From Methylophaga sp. UBA3192 (lineage in GTDB: Bacteria > Pseudomonadota > Gammaproteobacteria > Nitrosococcales > Methylophagaceae), in the NCBI GenBank assembly GCA_002363955.1, contig DEXE01000003.1:745684-809683 (forward strand): a stretch of DNA of 64,000 nt. Reading direction: 5' to 3'. The notes under the pieces were generated by a model. It did not search any database. It was not told the DNA's origin and saw only the letters and a program-made list of their open reading frames with translations. Of the stretch, positions 41,911 to 50,864 are shown in pieces. Numbering within the stretch: the first letter of the stretch is position 1; each line of letters opens with the position of its first letter. Both the position numbers and the translations under genes were made by a program.

Positions 41911-42399
41911 ATGCCGCAAATACCAGCCAATGGTTTGAGTTTACCACTCAGCCACATGCAAGATCTGCTGGCAGCAACAGACGCTTTTCAGCAGTGGACA
42001 GACAGTGCGGATGCGGATGAAGCCAAAGAACATATTTACCTGGTCAACCTGCCACAGTCAGACCTGCAGCGGCCCTTTGCCCTGATTGGTTTTTCAGATA
42101 AATGGAAACGCGAAAAAATAGCGCAGTTTCAGTATCAAGCCACGGGCGAACTGTACATGGCTTTTGAAGCTGATGTGGCTGAAGCAGACCAGGCAAGTGA
42201 ATCCGATGCTGTTTTCGGATTCATGAACCCACTCGGTGCGGTGATTGATGAAATTATCGCCATAGCCGGTACCGATAATTACCTGAACGTGATTCAAATG
42301 GAAATGCCTTCGCTGCCAATACGCACCAATTCAGAAGAAGCTGAAATGGACGAAGACTATTACCAGGCTGAATTTATGGTTGTGTGGAGCGGAATATGA
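41911..42399 (+). CDS. Putative tail completion/terminator protein, 162 aa
   Basis: Acidic alpha/beta protein (WKREKIAQFQYQATGELYMAFEAD). Gene order (connector, this, gp10-like, tail tube) suggests a tail terminator or neck protein. No motif confirms it. Its stop overlaps the hydrolase start (ATGA). Confidence 0.5.
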   Translation: MPQIPANGLSLPLSHMQDLLAATDAFQQWTDSADADEAKEHIYLVNLPQSDLQRPFALIGFSDKWKREKIAQFQYQATGELYMAFEADVAEADQASESDAVFGFMNPLGAVIDEIIAIAGTDNYLNVIQMEMPSLPIRTNSEEAEMDEDYYQAEFMVVWSGI

Positions 42400-42980
42400 A
42401 GATGCGACCATCCACTATCGTGCTGGTGCATGGCTTTAATGTCAGGGATGGCGGGGCGAGCACCATTGATCGGCTGAAACCTTACCTTGATGGCCACCAG
42501 ATCATTGAGGCGGATTACGGATGGATCGGCCTGCTGGGTGTTCGGTTGTTTAGTAAAAACCTGATCAACTTGCTGGCAGGTATGACACCAAAACACTCCA
42601 TTGGCATCGGTCACAGCAACGGCTGTGCAAAGTTGGTGGCGGCCTGTGAAAAGGGCGCACCATTTGACCGATTGATTTTGATTAATCCGGCGCTTGATCG
42701 GGATTACAACTTTCCGTTGCAGCTGCAGCGGGTTGATGTGTTTCACAACCTCGACGATACCGCTGTGGCATCTTCGCGATTTTTACCCTTTCATATCTGG
42801 GGTGATATGGGCCGCGTGGGTTATATGGGCACAGATCGGCGCGTTCATAACCATGAAACAAAAAGCCTGTTTGGGGTTTCTGGCCACAGCACCATTTTTT
42901 CACGAGCAGCCAGCCTGGTCGGATATATGCGCGACAAACTCGGCTTAGACCAGCACTGTTCAAATTGCGGACGGATCTGA
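42396..42980 (+). CDS. Alpha/beta hydrolase inside the tail module
   Basis: 194 residues. VLVHGFNVRD (oxyanion region), the nucleophile elbow GHSNG, NLDD and a late SGHSTIF supply the Ser-Asp-His triad of an alpha/beta hydrolase. No signal peptide. Start and stop overlap both neighbours, so it is embedded in the late operon. It may modify an envelope lipid or ester, or be a cargo gene. Substrate unknown. Confidence 0.8.
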   Translation: MKMRPSTIVLVHGFNVRDGGASTIDRLKPYLDGHQIIEADYGWIGLLGVRLFSKNLINLLAGMTPKHSIGIGHSNGCAKLVAACEKGAPFDRLILINPALDRDYNFPLQLQRVDVFHNLDDTAVASSRFLPFHIWGDMGRVGYMGTDRRVHNHETKSLFGVSGHSTIFSRAASLVGYMRDKLGLDQHCSNCGRI

Positions 42981-43450
42981 TGGCGATACGTGGCACGATC
43001 ACTTACACCGGGATGGAAGGATTGAAACCTCAGGAGTTGCGGCGGGCCGTCAAAACTCAGCTACAAGCTACGGTTGATGAGTGGCACAGCAATATTCTGC
43101 CCAGACATTTTGCACGAGGTGCCCGGCAGCGATATGGCTACCAGGAACGTAAACCGCGTTATAACAAAATGAAAGAAAAACGTTATGGCCATCGTCGCCC
43201 TCTGGAACTGACTGGACAGTTGAAACGGATGGTATTGCGCAAGGCGCGGATCACCGGCACCAGCAAGCGCGCTACCGTGAGCATGGATGCACCACGATAT
43301 ATGTATCAGTACAAACCCGGCGCGCCCGATAAGGCTGCTGAAATTACTGCTATCACCAAGGATGAAGCGCAACAACTCGCGGCCTATCTAAACCGCAACC
43401 TGGTTCTCAGTATTAACTCTGACAAGCGATCACGCACTGTAAAGGTATAA
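42980..43450 (+). CDS. HK97 gp10-like neck/tail protein, 156 aa
   Basis: Basic protein (ELRRAVKTQLQATVDEWHSNILPRHF; LELTGQLKRMVLRKARITGT) typical of head-tail adaptor proteins that precede the tail tube gene. ATG 42980 overlaps the hydrolase stop by one base; the earlier ATG at 42965 is less likely. Confidence 0.65.
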   Translation: MAIRGTITYTGMEGLKPQELRRAVKTQLQATVDEWHSNILPRHFARGARQRYGYQERKPRYNKMKEKRYGHRRPLELTGQLKRMVLRKARITGTSKRATVSMDAPRYMYQYKPGAPDKAAEITAITKDEAQQLAAYLNRNLVLSINSDKRSRTVKV

Positions 43451-43454
43451 AGCC

Positions 43455-44399
43455 ATGGCATTTAACGCATTTTCAATCTACGCGATTAAGATCAACACAA
43501 AGGGCACCACGAATGATGTGTTTCTTGATCAGATCCTGAATCAATCACACAACTTTAATCAGAGCATTATCAAGATGATGTCGGATGGTGCCGCTGACCC
43601 AACGTTTTCAGCGGTGGGCAAACTGAACTCCGACATTCGATTCAGCACCAGCAAGGTGGCCACCGCACTTTCAAAAGGCGGGATCAGTGGTTTTGTAATT
43701 GATTCGGATGAAACCAATCCAGGCGCGGAATTTTACCTGCAGCAGCATCAACCGGGCGGCACCCGCAAAACCGGTTCGACGCACATGAAAGCGACACTGG
43801 CCAACGGCATTCTGGTGCCGATGTCACTGTCAGCCGGTAGCGAAGAAATGGCCCGAATGGAGTTCATGGCGGTGGGCGTTTATGACGGCACCAATGCACC
43901 GATTTCCTATACCGCTTCACAGGCATTGCCAGCAGACACACTGACCGTTGATCAAATGTTTTTCAGTGGTCCGGTGAACATCAACGGTACCCAGTTTGAG
44001 GGCGTGCAATCCTTCAATGTGGATTTCGGGGTCAACCTGAACCGGCGTGGCGGTGATGGCCTGCCTTATGACACCTTTGTGAACATTGCCAACCGGGTGC
44101 CCATTATTAAATTCACCACGCTCGATGTAGAAAAAGCCATGACGCTGGTTGGTGCCAATGGTGTTGGCCACACAAACGATAATTGTGAATATTATCTGCG
44201 TAAAGCCGCTAATGGCGGCACTCGCGTGGCGGATGCGACTGAGGAACATATCAAACTGACCAGCTATAAAGGCACGATTCTGGTCAAGGAACTCTCAGGT
44301 GATTCGGGTGAAATCATTGGCGCAGAGGTAGAAGTGCATCCGGTTTATGATGGCACCAATGCCGTGATCGCGGTCAACACAGCCAGTGCGATTGCCTGA
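43455..44399 (+). CDS. Major tail tube protein
   Basis: 314 residues, Gly/Thr/Ala-rich and beta-rich, in the place of the tail tube gene upstream of the assembly and tape-measure genes. The C-terminal VEVHPVYDGTNAVIAVNTAS resembles an Ig-like end. A specific family is not certain. Confidence 0.65.
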   Translation: MAFNAFSIYAIKINTKGTTNDVFLDQILNQSHNFNQSIIKMMSDGAADPTFSAVGKLNSDIRFSTSKVATALSKGGISGFVIDSDETNPGAEFYLQQHQPGGTRKTGSTHMKATLANGILVPMSLSAGSEEMARMEFMAVGVYDGTNAPISYTASQALPADTLTVDQMFFSGPVNINGTQFEGVQSFNVDFGVNLNRRGGDGLPYDTFVNIANRVPIIKFTTLDVEKAMTLVGANGVGHTNDNCEYYLRKAANGGTRVADATEEHIKLTSYKGTILVKELSGDSGEIIGAEVEVHPVYDGTNAVIAVNTASAIA

Positions 44400-45124
44400 T
44401 GGCGGCGTTTCTCTATTACTTACCTGGTCGGCGTGATGTGACCCGTGAATCCGTTCAGGCAGCGGGGATCGCCGCACTGGATGACCTGAGTTCTGTCAGT
44501 TTCTGCGAAACAGAACGGGGTCCTGATGGCGGTGCCGGAATCATCTTCGGCGTGGAACCAAAAGCCGACGGTGGCAAACTACCTAAAATCGGCCACTATC
44601 CCAAAACACAACACTGGCAAGCATTCAACAAAGGTAAATACTGGATCGGCTATGTTCAAGCCTTACCGCCATTCCCGGCAGATCTTCGCAAAACCGAAGT
44701 GATCGACGGTCACATCGCCCAGTTGGATGATGGAAATGACTGGCTGATCCCGATTGCCAGAGTGTTTGGCACCGGTTCGGCATTACCACAATCATTGATA
44801 CTCGGCCCGGATGGTGAATTGGTCACTGAGTCGATGCCAGCGTTTTCAAAGTTGAGCAAACAAGGGGAACGTGTTTATTCAGCATGGCTTGACGATGGTG
44901 AAGATCTAACGCTGCAGGAATGCTGGAATATTGCTGTAATAGCTTTGCAACAAAATTATCGGTTAAGCGGGCCTGAAATATCTCTATTGAAATTGCTGAA
45001 CACGAACAACGTTCAAACAGTTATAGGGCACCTGATTGATATGCCAACAATCAGAGAAGCAGTTCGCAATCAAAAAAAAAGTCAAGAAGATACCGAGACT
45101 ATGAAAGATGGCGATCTGGACTGA
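44399..45124 (+). CDS. Tail assembly protein (position-based), 241 aa
   Basis: An N-terminal segment (MAAFLYYLPGRRDVTRE) followed by alpha/beta regions and a charged helical tail. It sits between the tube and tape-measure genes, where assembly chaperones are encoded. No slippery site was evident. Starts at the overlap TGATG. Confidence 0.5.
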   Translation: MAAFLYYLPGRRDVTRESVQAAGIAALDDLSSVSFCETERGPDGGAGIIFGVEPKADGGKLPKIGHYPKTQHWQAFNKGKYWIGYVQALPPFPADLRKTEVIDGHIAQLDDGNDWLIPIARVFGTGSALPQSLILGPDGELVTESMPAFSKLSKQGERVYSAWLDDGEDLTLQECWNIAVIALQQNYRLSGPEISLLKLLNTNNVQTVIGHLIDMPTIREAVRNQKKSQEDTETMKDGDLD

Positions 45125-45181
45125 TTAAAGATTATTATCCATCCTTTGCTGATATTTTCTGGATGTCATAAAGGTGTTTTT

Positions 45182-45676
45182 ATGGATAAAGACAAACTGG
45201 CAACTCTGCCTCAAAAACTATTGATGATGGAGTTAGGCTTAAAAAAACAGGTTGGCCTGACAAAGATTGATGCGGCCAGGTTAATCGAAAAAGCGTTTAA
45301 TGATGGTGCCACACCACAATCCTGGCACCGAGAACCTGCATCTCAAAAACAGATTGATCAAATAAGTTCACTTAGCGGATATGTTTGGAAGGGTATAACA
45401 AAAGCGGATGCAAATAAATTCATTCGCATATTAATGACCGTTCATGATGCGAACGACTTATATGATTGTCGAGCCTGCGGAGATAGATCAAACTGGGCAG
45501 ATGTGACATGTAAAAAATGTGGGCAGAAATTGAATAGTGGACGAGTTCTTTTAAAACCCAACTTTAACCCAACGTCATATCATCCAACCAGGGATTTGAT
45601 TTGCTCAATAATGTTGGGTTTGTTTGTTACGGTATTAGTGATTCTTTTCTTCGCTTTCATAGGAACGATTGATTAA
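45182..45676 (+). CDS. Moron-like zinc-ribbon membrane protein, 164 aa
   Basis: N-terminal helical domain, a zinc ribbon CRACGDRSNWADVTCKKCG, then a C-terminal TM helix (ICSIMLGLFVTVLVILFFAFIG). AT-rich and flanked by non-coding DNA on both sides, with AAAGGTG before ATG 45182 and a promoter/terminator block after it. It interrupts the normal assembly-gene/tape-measure order, so it looks like an inserted cargo gene. Function unknown. Confidence 0.7.
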   Translation: MDKDKLATLPQKLLMMELGLKKQVGLTKIDAARLIEKAFNDGATPQSWHREPASQKQIDQISSLSGYVWKGITKADANKFIRILMTVHDANDLYDCRACGDRSNWADVTCKKCGQKLNSGRVLLKPNFNPTSYHPTRDLICSIMLGLFVTVLVILFFAFIGTID

Positions 45677-45690
45677 TTTTTTGTGAAAAG

Positions 45691-45718
45691 TTGACATCAT
45701 TTACATGCAGGCTATTTA
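45691..45718 (+). promoter_or_regulatory. Sigma-70-like promoter before the tape measure
   Basis: TTGACA (45691-45696), 16 bp, TATTTA (45713-45718). A start about 7 bp on would fall within the following terminator hairpin, so its output would be poor unless polymerase is modified. Confidence 0.5.
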
Positions 45719-45720
45719 AC

Positions 45721-45748
45721 AGGCGCCCATCGTGGCGCCTTTTTTTTG
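45721..45748 (+). terminator. Intrinsic terminator just before the tape measure
   Basis: AGGCGCC/GGCGCCT stem (7 bp) with a 6-nt loop and eight T, ending 10 bp before ATG 45758. It could insulate the cargo gene. Confidence 0.8.
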
Positions 45749-45757
45749 GGCATAAAT

Positions 45758-47149
45758 ATGGCAAACGTTAAATTTAATCTGGAAGCTGATGAAGCCAAAG
45801 CGGTTCAAGCATTTTTGCGTGTTGTAGATGCTCAGAAAAAAGCTGAAGGCCAATTCCGAAGAACAGCCGATGAAGGGAAAAAACAAAGCCTGAGTTTTGA
45901 TAAAGGTGCCATGGCTCTAGCTAAATATGCAGGTGGTTTTTTCACATTGGGAACTGCAATTGGTGTCGCTAACAAAGCATTACAGTTTCATAATGCCGAA
46001 ATAGATAAAGCGAGTAGTCGAACTAGAAATTCAGAATATGGATTGGCAGCGCTTTCCCAGCTGGCAGGCGGCGATGAAAATGAAATGCAAAGAATGGTTG
46101 ATGAGGCCAAAAAAACAGTTGCGACGGCAGGCATTGATCGCACCGCCGCCGCAAAACTTCAGTTTAATCTGGAGTCCTTTGGTATTGCAGATCAAAGGGA
46201 GATGTTTGCAGAACTAATTGGAACCATCGCAGATCCCAGTGCATCTGCCGAAGCGGCTGTTACTCTGCAACAAGCCTTTGGTAAAGAAGAAGCTGGCAGT
46301 ATTCGATCTATCATGAACAAAGGCTTTGCTGGTTCTGCTGTAACCAAAACTGACGTTAATGCACTGTTAAGTAATTCTGCTCAAATTGCACCGGGTGTTG
46401 CGGCAGTTGGCGGTACAGATGAAGAAGCGATTTCATCACTTGCAGTTTTATCAAAAGCCCGACGATCTGCTGAAATAGCGGCATCTGAAATAAAAGCATT
46501 AACCAGAACCTTAATGCGACGAGGTATGGATAAAGATGGTCTTTTTGCTGGTATGGATCAGATCGAAAAAGCCACAGCGAATATGTCCGGTGAGGATAAA
46601 CTTAAGTTTTTTGGTGACGTAGAAGGCTTCCAGGCTTACTCCACATTGCAACAATCCCGCGGCGAATTAATGAGTGCTTATGAATCCACTCAGAAAGGCA
46701 ATGAAGTTGGGGAGAATGATCAAGTGGCTGGTGCAATCCGTGTTCGTCGCGCACAACCTGAGATTTATTCTGCCGAACAATTACGCATAGCAGAACAAGC
46801 AGCTGCGGAGGCAGGTGTTGAACGTTTCGGTGTTATGGGCAATCAACGGCTTAAGGCTTTGCAGGATATCGAGCGGGAATCGTTGGAGAGAAATGAAGAT
46901 CCTTTGACCCGAATGGCCCGTGTGAACCTTGGTAAAGGGGCTAAATTTTTAGGTGGCGATGAAGAAGATATTCGTAATGTCGCGGATTTTGAAGGCAGCA
47001 TCACTGATCAAGCGATTGATAAAGCCATCAGTTTTAGATTGCTGGATATGTTGAATCCTTTGATTGATGCCCTTAAGGACAACACTGAAGCCACCAAAAA
47101 AACCGCACCCGCACCGGGTATGTCTCGCAATAATGCCGTGGTGGAATAA
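45758..47149 (+). CDS. Short tape-measure-like tail protein, 463 aa
   Basis: Starts ANVKFNLEADEAKAVQAFLRVVDAQKKAEGQF, the coiled-coil opening typical of tape measures, then a hydrophobic Gly/Ala segment (YAGGFFTLGTAIGVANKAL) and long helices. At 463 residues it is short for the family, implying a short tail or a specialised protein. Start ATG 45758. Confidence 0.7.
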   Translation: MANVKFNLEADEAKAVQAFLRVVDAQKKAEGQFRRTADEGKKQSLSFDKGAMALAKYAGGFFTLGTAIGVANKALQFHNAEIDKASSRTRNSEYGLAALSQLAGGDENEMQRMVDEAKKTVATAGIDRTAAAKLQFNLESFGIADQREMFAELIGTIADPSASAEAAVTLQQAFGKEEAGSIRSIMNKGFAGSAVTKTDVNALLSNSAQIAPGVAAVGGTDEEAISSLAVLSKARRSAEIAASEIKALTRTLMRRGMDKDGLFAGMDQIEKATANMSGEDKLKFFGDVEGFQAYSTLQQSRGELMSAYESTQKGNEVGENDQVAGAIRVRRAQPEIYSAEQLRIAEQAAAEAGVERFGVMGNQRLKALQDIERESLERNEDPLTRMARVNLGKGAKFLGGDEEDIRNVADFEGSITDQAIDKAISFRLLDMLNPLIDALKDNTEATKKTAPAPGMSRNNAVVE

Positions 47150-47571
47150 TGGCCACACCTGAATTCTATTTTGAAAACCTGACTTTCGACTTTGTGACAC
47201 TGACCGGGGATATGAATCCTGGCACCGGACACCAGGTTGAAGAATTATCTCGACCAGGTGTGGATGGTGTGTCCTATCGCCGTATCGGTCGACGTGGTCT
47301 GCCTTTTCAAATGAAATCAGTGCGTGATGTTATCAATATTGCCGATGCCTACAATCTGGTGCATTCCTATAAAGATCTGCAGGGTCAGATCATTGATATC
47401 TTTGATGAGCGCGGTGTGGATTGGTACAACATTATGGTGTTGCGGTGCCAGCCCCGTGCGCCACGATATGTGGATGCGATGGCGGGCGGTTTATCCGGTG
47501 CGGCCAATGGCTATGTGGTCGAGGTTGAGTGGTTGTTACAGATGACGGAAACCGAATGGCTGTCAGCATAA
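47149..47571 (+). CDS. Distal tail protein (putative), 140 aa
   Basis: Beta-rich with ELSRPGVDGVSYRRIGRRGLPFQMKS, consistent with a baseplate or distal tail ring component after the tape measure. Start overlaps the tape-measure stop (TAATG). Confidence 0.5.
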   Translation: MATPEFYFENLTFDFVTLTGDMNPGTGHQVEELSRPGVDGVSYRRIGRRGLPFQMKSVRDVINIADAYNLVHSYKDLQGQIIDIFDERGVDWYNIMVLRCQPRAPRYVDAMAGGLSGAANGYVVEVEWLLQMTETEWLSA

Positions 47572-48074
47572 CCCAAACAGAACGGGTCGGCCCGAACGGA
47601 TGGCGGGTGAGTTGGTCGAGTGATCTGGTTTCGCCTGTGTTTTATGTATATCAGGATGGTCGGCTGGTTGATGTGACAACAGCAGGCAGTGGCACGTTTA
47701 ATGTCCCATCGGGCGAAAGTCTGGTGCTTGAGGTGCTGGATGATCCCAACATCAAACCGGAAGCAGCCTTTCCCGGAAAACTGACGCTTGGCTGGTATCC
47801 GGTGCCCGACACCAAAGCCTACCGCATCGATGAGTATCTTTCAGGGGAATGGAAGGAACAGAAGCGCATCAGCGAAACGGGTCAGGGGTTTTATCAATGG
47901 AAAACCCGCTGGCTTGAAGATTCTCAGACACATCAGTTTCGCATTGTGCCGATTGGCACGAACGGCAATGCCGGTACGCCGCTGACCTTTTCGGTGCTGA
48001 TGGTGCGCCATCCCGATCCGCCTGATGTGAATTTCAGTTATAGCGCTGACACGCAGACAGTCACAATCAGTTAA
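47556..48074 (+). CDS. Fibronectin-III-like tail protein, 172 aa
   Basis: Contains two Ig/FnIII-like beta segments (WRVSWSSDLVSPVFYVYQDG; KLTLGWYPVPDTKAYRIDEY). Probable tail-tip decoration or carbohydrate contact. ATG 47556 is chosen, 15 bp inside the previous gene. A terminator follows directly. Confidence 0.65.
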   Translation: MAVSITQTERVGPNGWRVSWSSDLVSPVFYVYQDGRLVDVTTAGSGTFNVPSGESLVLEVLDDPNIKPEAAFPGKLTLGWYPVPDTKAYRIDEYLSGEWKEQKRISETGQGFYQWKTRWLEDSQTHQFRIVPIGTNGNAGTPLTFSVLMVRHPDPPDVNFSYSADTQTVTIS

Positions 48075-48080
48075 TTACTG

Positions 48081-48100
48081 GCCCCGAAAGGGGCTTTTTT
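48081..48100 (+). terminator. Intrinsic terminator in the tail module
   Basis: GCCCC-GAAA-GGGGC hairpin with six T, lying between the FnIII-like gene and ATG 48117. Confidence 0.85.
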
Positions 48101-48116
48101 ATTTGAGGGTTTTCAA

Positions 48117-49145
48117 ATGCCAGATCAAAAAACGCACGCCGATTCCATTCGGTTATATCTTACCGGCGCGGCATCACAGGGTGCTGCTCAGGCTGATCCT
48201 AATCTCTCTTTGGGTGGTTTTCGCAGCAGCTCTGAAATCACCCATCTGGCGTATTCAGTCAGCAGCCCGATTGCGAATCTGACGATTGATTTTCTGGCAG
48301 GTGCAAATGGTACCGGTACCGGCACGATTACGGTGACAGGCAGTGACACACTGACCTGGACACCACCGGGCGGCAGTGCGGGTCCGGCTGTAACCATTTT
48401 GAATGGTGAAACCAAGATCCTCGAAGCGGCAGGCGCTCCGGAAAAATTCATCCGTATCAGCCGAACCAGTGCAGATGCATTGACCGGCACGGCCACACTG
48501 ACATTGACCGATCAGTTCAATAATGTGATCGGTATGGATAACGTGAGCTCTGCCGAAGCCGCTGCGGGTGATACAGAGTATCGCGCCATCATGCTGAAAA
48601 ATGAAGCGGCCACCGAAGTGAAGAATGTGAAAATCTACATTGGCACATTGGGCGCTTCCAAAACCAGTGGCGGTGCTCAGTTGGGTGCGTCAGGCGGTGG
48701 CAGTATCGGCCTGGCAGCAGGCAACTTTAATGATTGGCCGGATTCGGGTTTTGCCCGCATTGAAACCAACGGCGGCACGTTACGTGAAATCGTGTACTAC
48801 AGCAGCCGAACCGCCACCACTCTGACGGTTCCCGGTGCTGGGCGTTCGTTGTTGGGTACTTCAGCCCAGGCAGGCGCATCCACTGATGTGATTTATCCTG
48901 TACCGGGTTTACGCATTGCCACGGAAGTACCTGTGTCAGATGAAATTCAGGAAGTCGCAGACGAATCCACACCACCAACAGGACTCACATGGCGCACTGC
49001 AATTACCGCTGCAGGGGGTATTGATGTGGGGGATATGGGGGCAGATATCGAATTGGGTTTGTGGTTTGAACGCAGTGTAGTGGCCGGTGCAACCGCTGAA
49101 GCGTCTGTGTTGAATATGCTGAAATTCAGCTTTGATGCCGCATGA
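48117..49145 (+). CDS. Tail tip protein, 342 aa
   Basis: Gly/Thr/Ala-rich beta protein (TGTGTITVTGSDTLTWTPPGGS). GAGGG lies upstream of ATG 48117. Function inferred only from position among tail genes. Confidence 0.55.
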   Translation: MPDQKTHADSIRLYLTGAASQGAAQADPNLSLGGFRSSSEITHLAYSVSSPIANLTIDFLAGANGTGTGTITVTGSDTLTWTPPGGSAGPAVTILNGETKILEAAGAPEKFIRISRTSADALTGTATLTLTDQFNNVIGMDNVSSAEAAAGDTEYRAIMLKNEAATEVKNVKIYIGTLGASKTSGGAQLGASGGGSIGLAAGNFNDWPDSGFARIETNGGTLREIVYYSSRTATTLTVPGAGRSLLGTSAQAGASTDVIYPVPGLRIATEVPVSDEIQEVADESTPPTGLTWRTAITAAGGIDVGDMGADIELGLWFERSVVAGATAEASVLNMLKFSFDAA

Positions 49146-49612
49146 ATATTTTTAAATTTGACAATAATGTGCTGTCGTCGCTGGCGAACAATGTCAGCGC
49201 GGGTGCCTCATCGATATCGGTGAGCGCGGCGACGGGGGTCAATAAGCCACCGCCTGATCCAGATGGCGGGATCGCGATGTTGACGCTGGTCGATAACCTG
49301 GCCAATCCCACCAAGATGGAGATCATTTATTACACCGGTCGCACGGGCACCGGCCCGTACACACTGACCGGCTGTTTGCGTGGACGGGAAGACACGGACG
49401 ATCAAAGCTGGTCGGCTGGTGAGTTTGTGTTTCAGGATCTGACCGTGGGCGCGATGTATGGTCCATTCATGCATCCGCAGACCATTGAACAGAATATGCA
49501 CGTGCCAGCTGGATTCAATGCTGCTTTGGTGGGGCCCGTTGGCCCGGCTGAGGGCAAAGAATTTACCGTTGCTGAGGGCGCGAATTTAGTTATTTTAGGT
49601 GAACTGACATGA
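49142..49612 (+). CDS. Tail tip protein, 156 aa
   Basis: Contains NPTKMEIIYYTGRTGTGPYTLTGCLRGREDT, a beta pattern that also occurs in the preceding protein (EIVYYSSRTATTLTVPGAGRS), so the two share a repeat module. Overlaps its neighbours by 4 bp at both ends. Confidence 0.55.
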   Translation: MNIFKFDNNVLSSLANNVSAGASSISVSAATGVNKPPPDPDGGIAMLTLVDNLANPTKMEIIYYTGRTGTGPYTLTGCLRGREDTDDQSWSAGEFVFQDLTVGAMYGPFMHPQTIEQNMHVPAGFNAALVGPVGPAEGKEFTVAEGANLVILGELT

Positions 49613-50022
49613 GCACATTGATAGCCAATAAACTGCAACCACTCACTGGTGATGAAATCGACGTGCAGGGCCACGAATTGGTAAACCTGAAAGCCAGCAA
49701 CGTTTCCGAACCGGTTTTCACTGCTGACTTGACCTCTGGTGTCGTCACGCTGGATTTTGAAAACGGCGGTATTCAGGTGGTGAACCTGACTGAAAATGTC
49801 ACCAGTTTTACACTGACCAACTTCACGGCTGGCAAAGCATTGACCGTGTATTTTGTCCAGGATGAAACCGGTGGCAGAACAGTCGATTTTACTCAATTCC
49901 GCACAGCGGGCGGGGAAGGTGTCGCCCTATCGGATGCAGCAGATGCCATTGATGTGGTGGTGATGCTGACGATTGATGGCACTAATTATGATGCAGGTTT
50001 ATCCATGGGGGCGCTGGCATGA
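49609..50022 (+). CDS. Tail tip protein, 137 aa
   Basis: A small beta-rich protein (GVVTLDFENGGIQVVNLTENVTSFTL) like the repeated jelly-roll units of phage fibre proteins. Overlaps both neighbours by 4 bp. No catalytic motif. Confidence 0.55.
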   Translation: MSTLIANKLQPLTGDEIDVQGHELVNLKASNVSEPVFTADLTSGVVTLDFENGGIQVVNLTENVTSFTLTNFTAGKALTVYFVQDETGGRTVDFTQFRTAGGEGVALSDAADAIDVVVMLTIDGTNYDAGLSMGALA

Positions 50023-50861
50023 TGGGGGCGGCTTTGCGTGCTTTGGTCGCTACCATCCATCGCGATTCAGTTATTGATGGAGACTGGTTTGGAAATATAG
50101 ATGCTGCTATAGCTGATGGCTTTTATGCAGTGGGAGGCCCTGGCGATTGCTTTTTAGATAGTACGGGGACACGTTTTTACAGTGTTTTTCCAGCTTTAAA
50201 TAGAATTAATTATTATACATTATCAACACCTTGGGATATTACTACTGCAGTTTACCAGCATAGGGATGGCAGCCTTATCGGGACATCTGAGTCTGTTCCA
50301 ACCGGTGTATTTATTAGTCCCGATGGGGAACATTTTTACCTGTGCGGTACAGGCACTGACCAGGTAAGAGAATTTGCACTGGAAACACCGTGGACTATAA
50401 ATTCAGTGGGGACAACACAAACAGCTTCTCTTAATGTTGCAAGCAAAGAATCAAACCCGAGCTCTATTTTCTTTTCGCCAGATGGAACCCACTTGTTCGT
50501 TTCTGGTTATACACAAGACGAAGTTCATAGATATGATTTGACAGATCCATGGAGGATTGCAACAGCAAGTTTTGTACAGTCAACCAATTTTATTTCAGCG
50601 ATTGAGTCATTAAACCGTGCAATTTTCATAGGCAATTCAGGACTGAAACTCTATATTGTAGGCTCAACAACAGATAAAGTTTATGAGTTTACAATGAGCT
50701 ATCCTTGGGATCTTTCATCATTAAATCCAACACCCTCAAAAACACTTAACCTTTCCGCTATTGATAATGAACCAAGAGGTTTGTTTTTCAACACAGATGG
50801 ATCGTTGATGTATGTTCAGGGGGATCAGAATGATCGAATATATCAATTTGTAACGGAATAG
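50019..50861 (+). CDS. Beta-propeller-like tail protein, 280 aa
   Basis: At least five repeats of about 45 residues following F-(S/N)-x-D-G-x-x-(h)-(Y/F)-x-x-G-x-x-x-D-x-V-x-x-(Y/F)-x-L-x-x-P-W, as in FFSPDGTHLFVSGYTQDEVHRYDLTDPW in shortened form. This gives a YVTN-like propeller, perhaps binding host surface glycans. The gene is more AT-rich than its neighbours, which suggests exchange. ATG 50019 or 50022. Confidence 0.7.
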   Translation: MMGAALRALVATIHRDSVIDGDWFGNIDAAIADGFYAVGGPGDCFLDSTGTRFYSVFPALNRINYYTLSTPWDITTAVYQHRDGSLIGTSESVPTGVFISPDGEHFYLCGTGTDQVREFALETPWTINSVGTTQTASLNVASKESNPSSIFFSPDGTHLFVSGYTQDEVHRYDLTDPWRIATASFVQSTNFISAIESLNRAIFIGNSGLKLYIVGSTTDKVYEFTMSYPWDLSSLNPTPSKTLNLSAIDNEPRGLFFNTDGSLMYVQGDQNDRIYQFVTE

Positions 50862-50864
50862 CGA

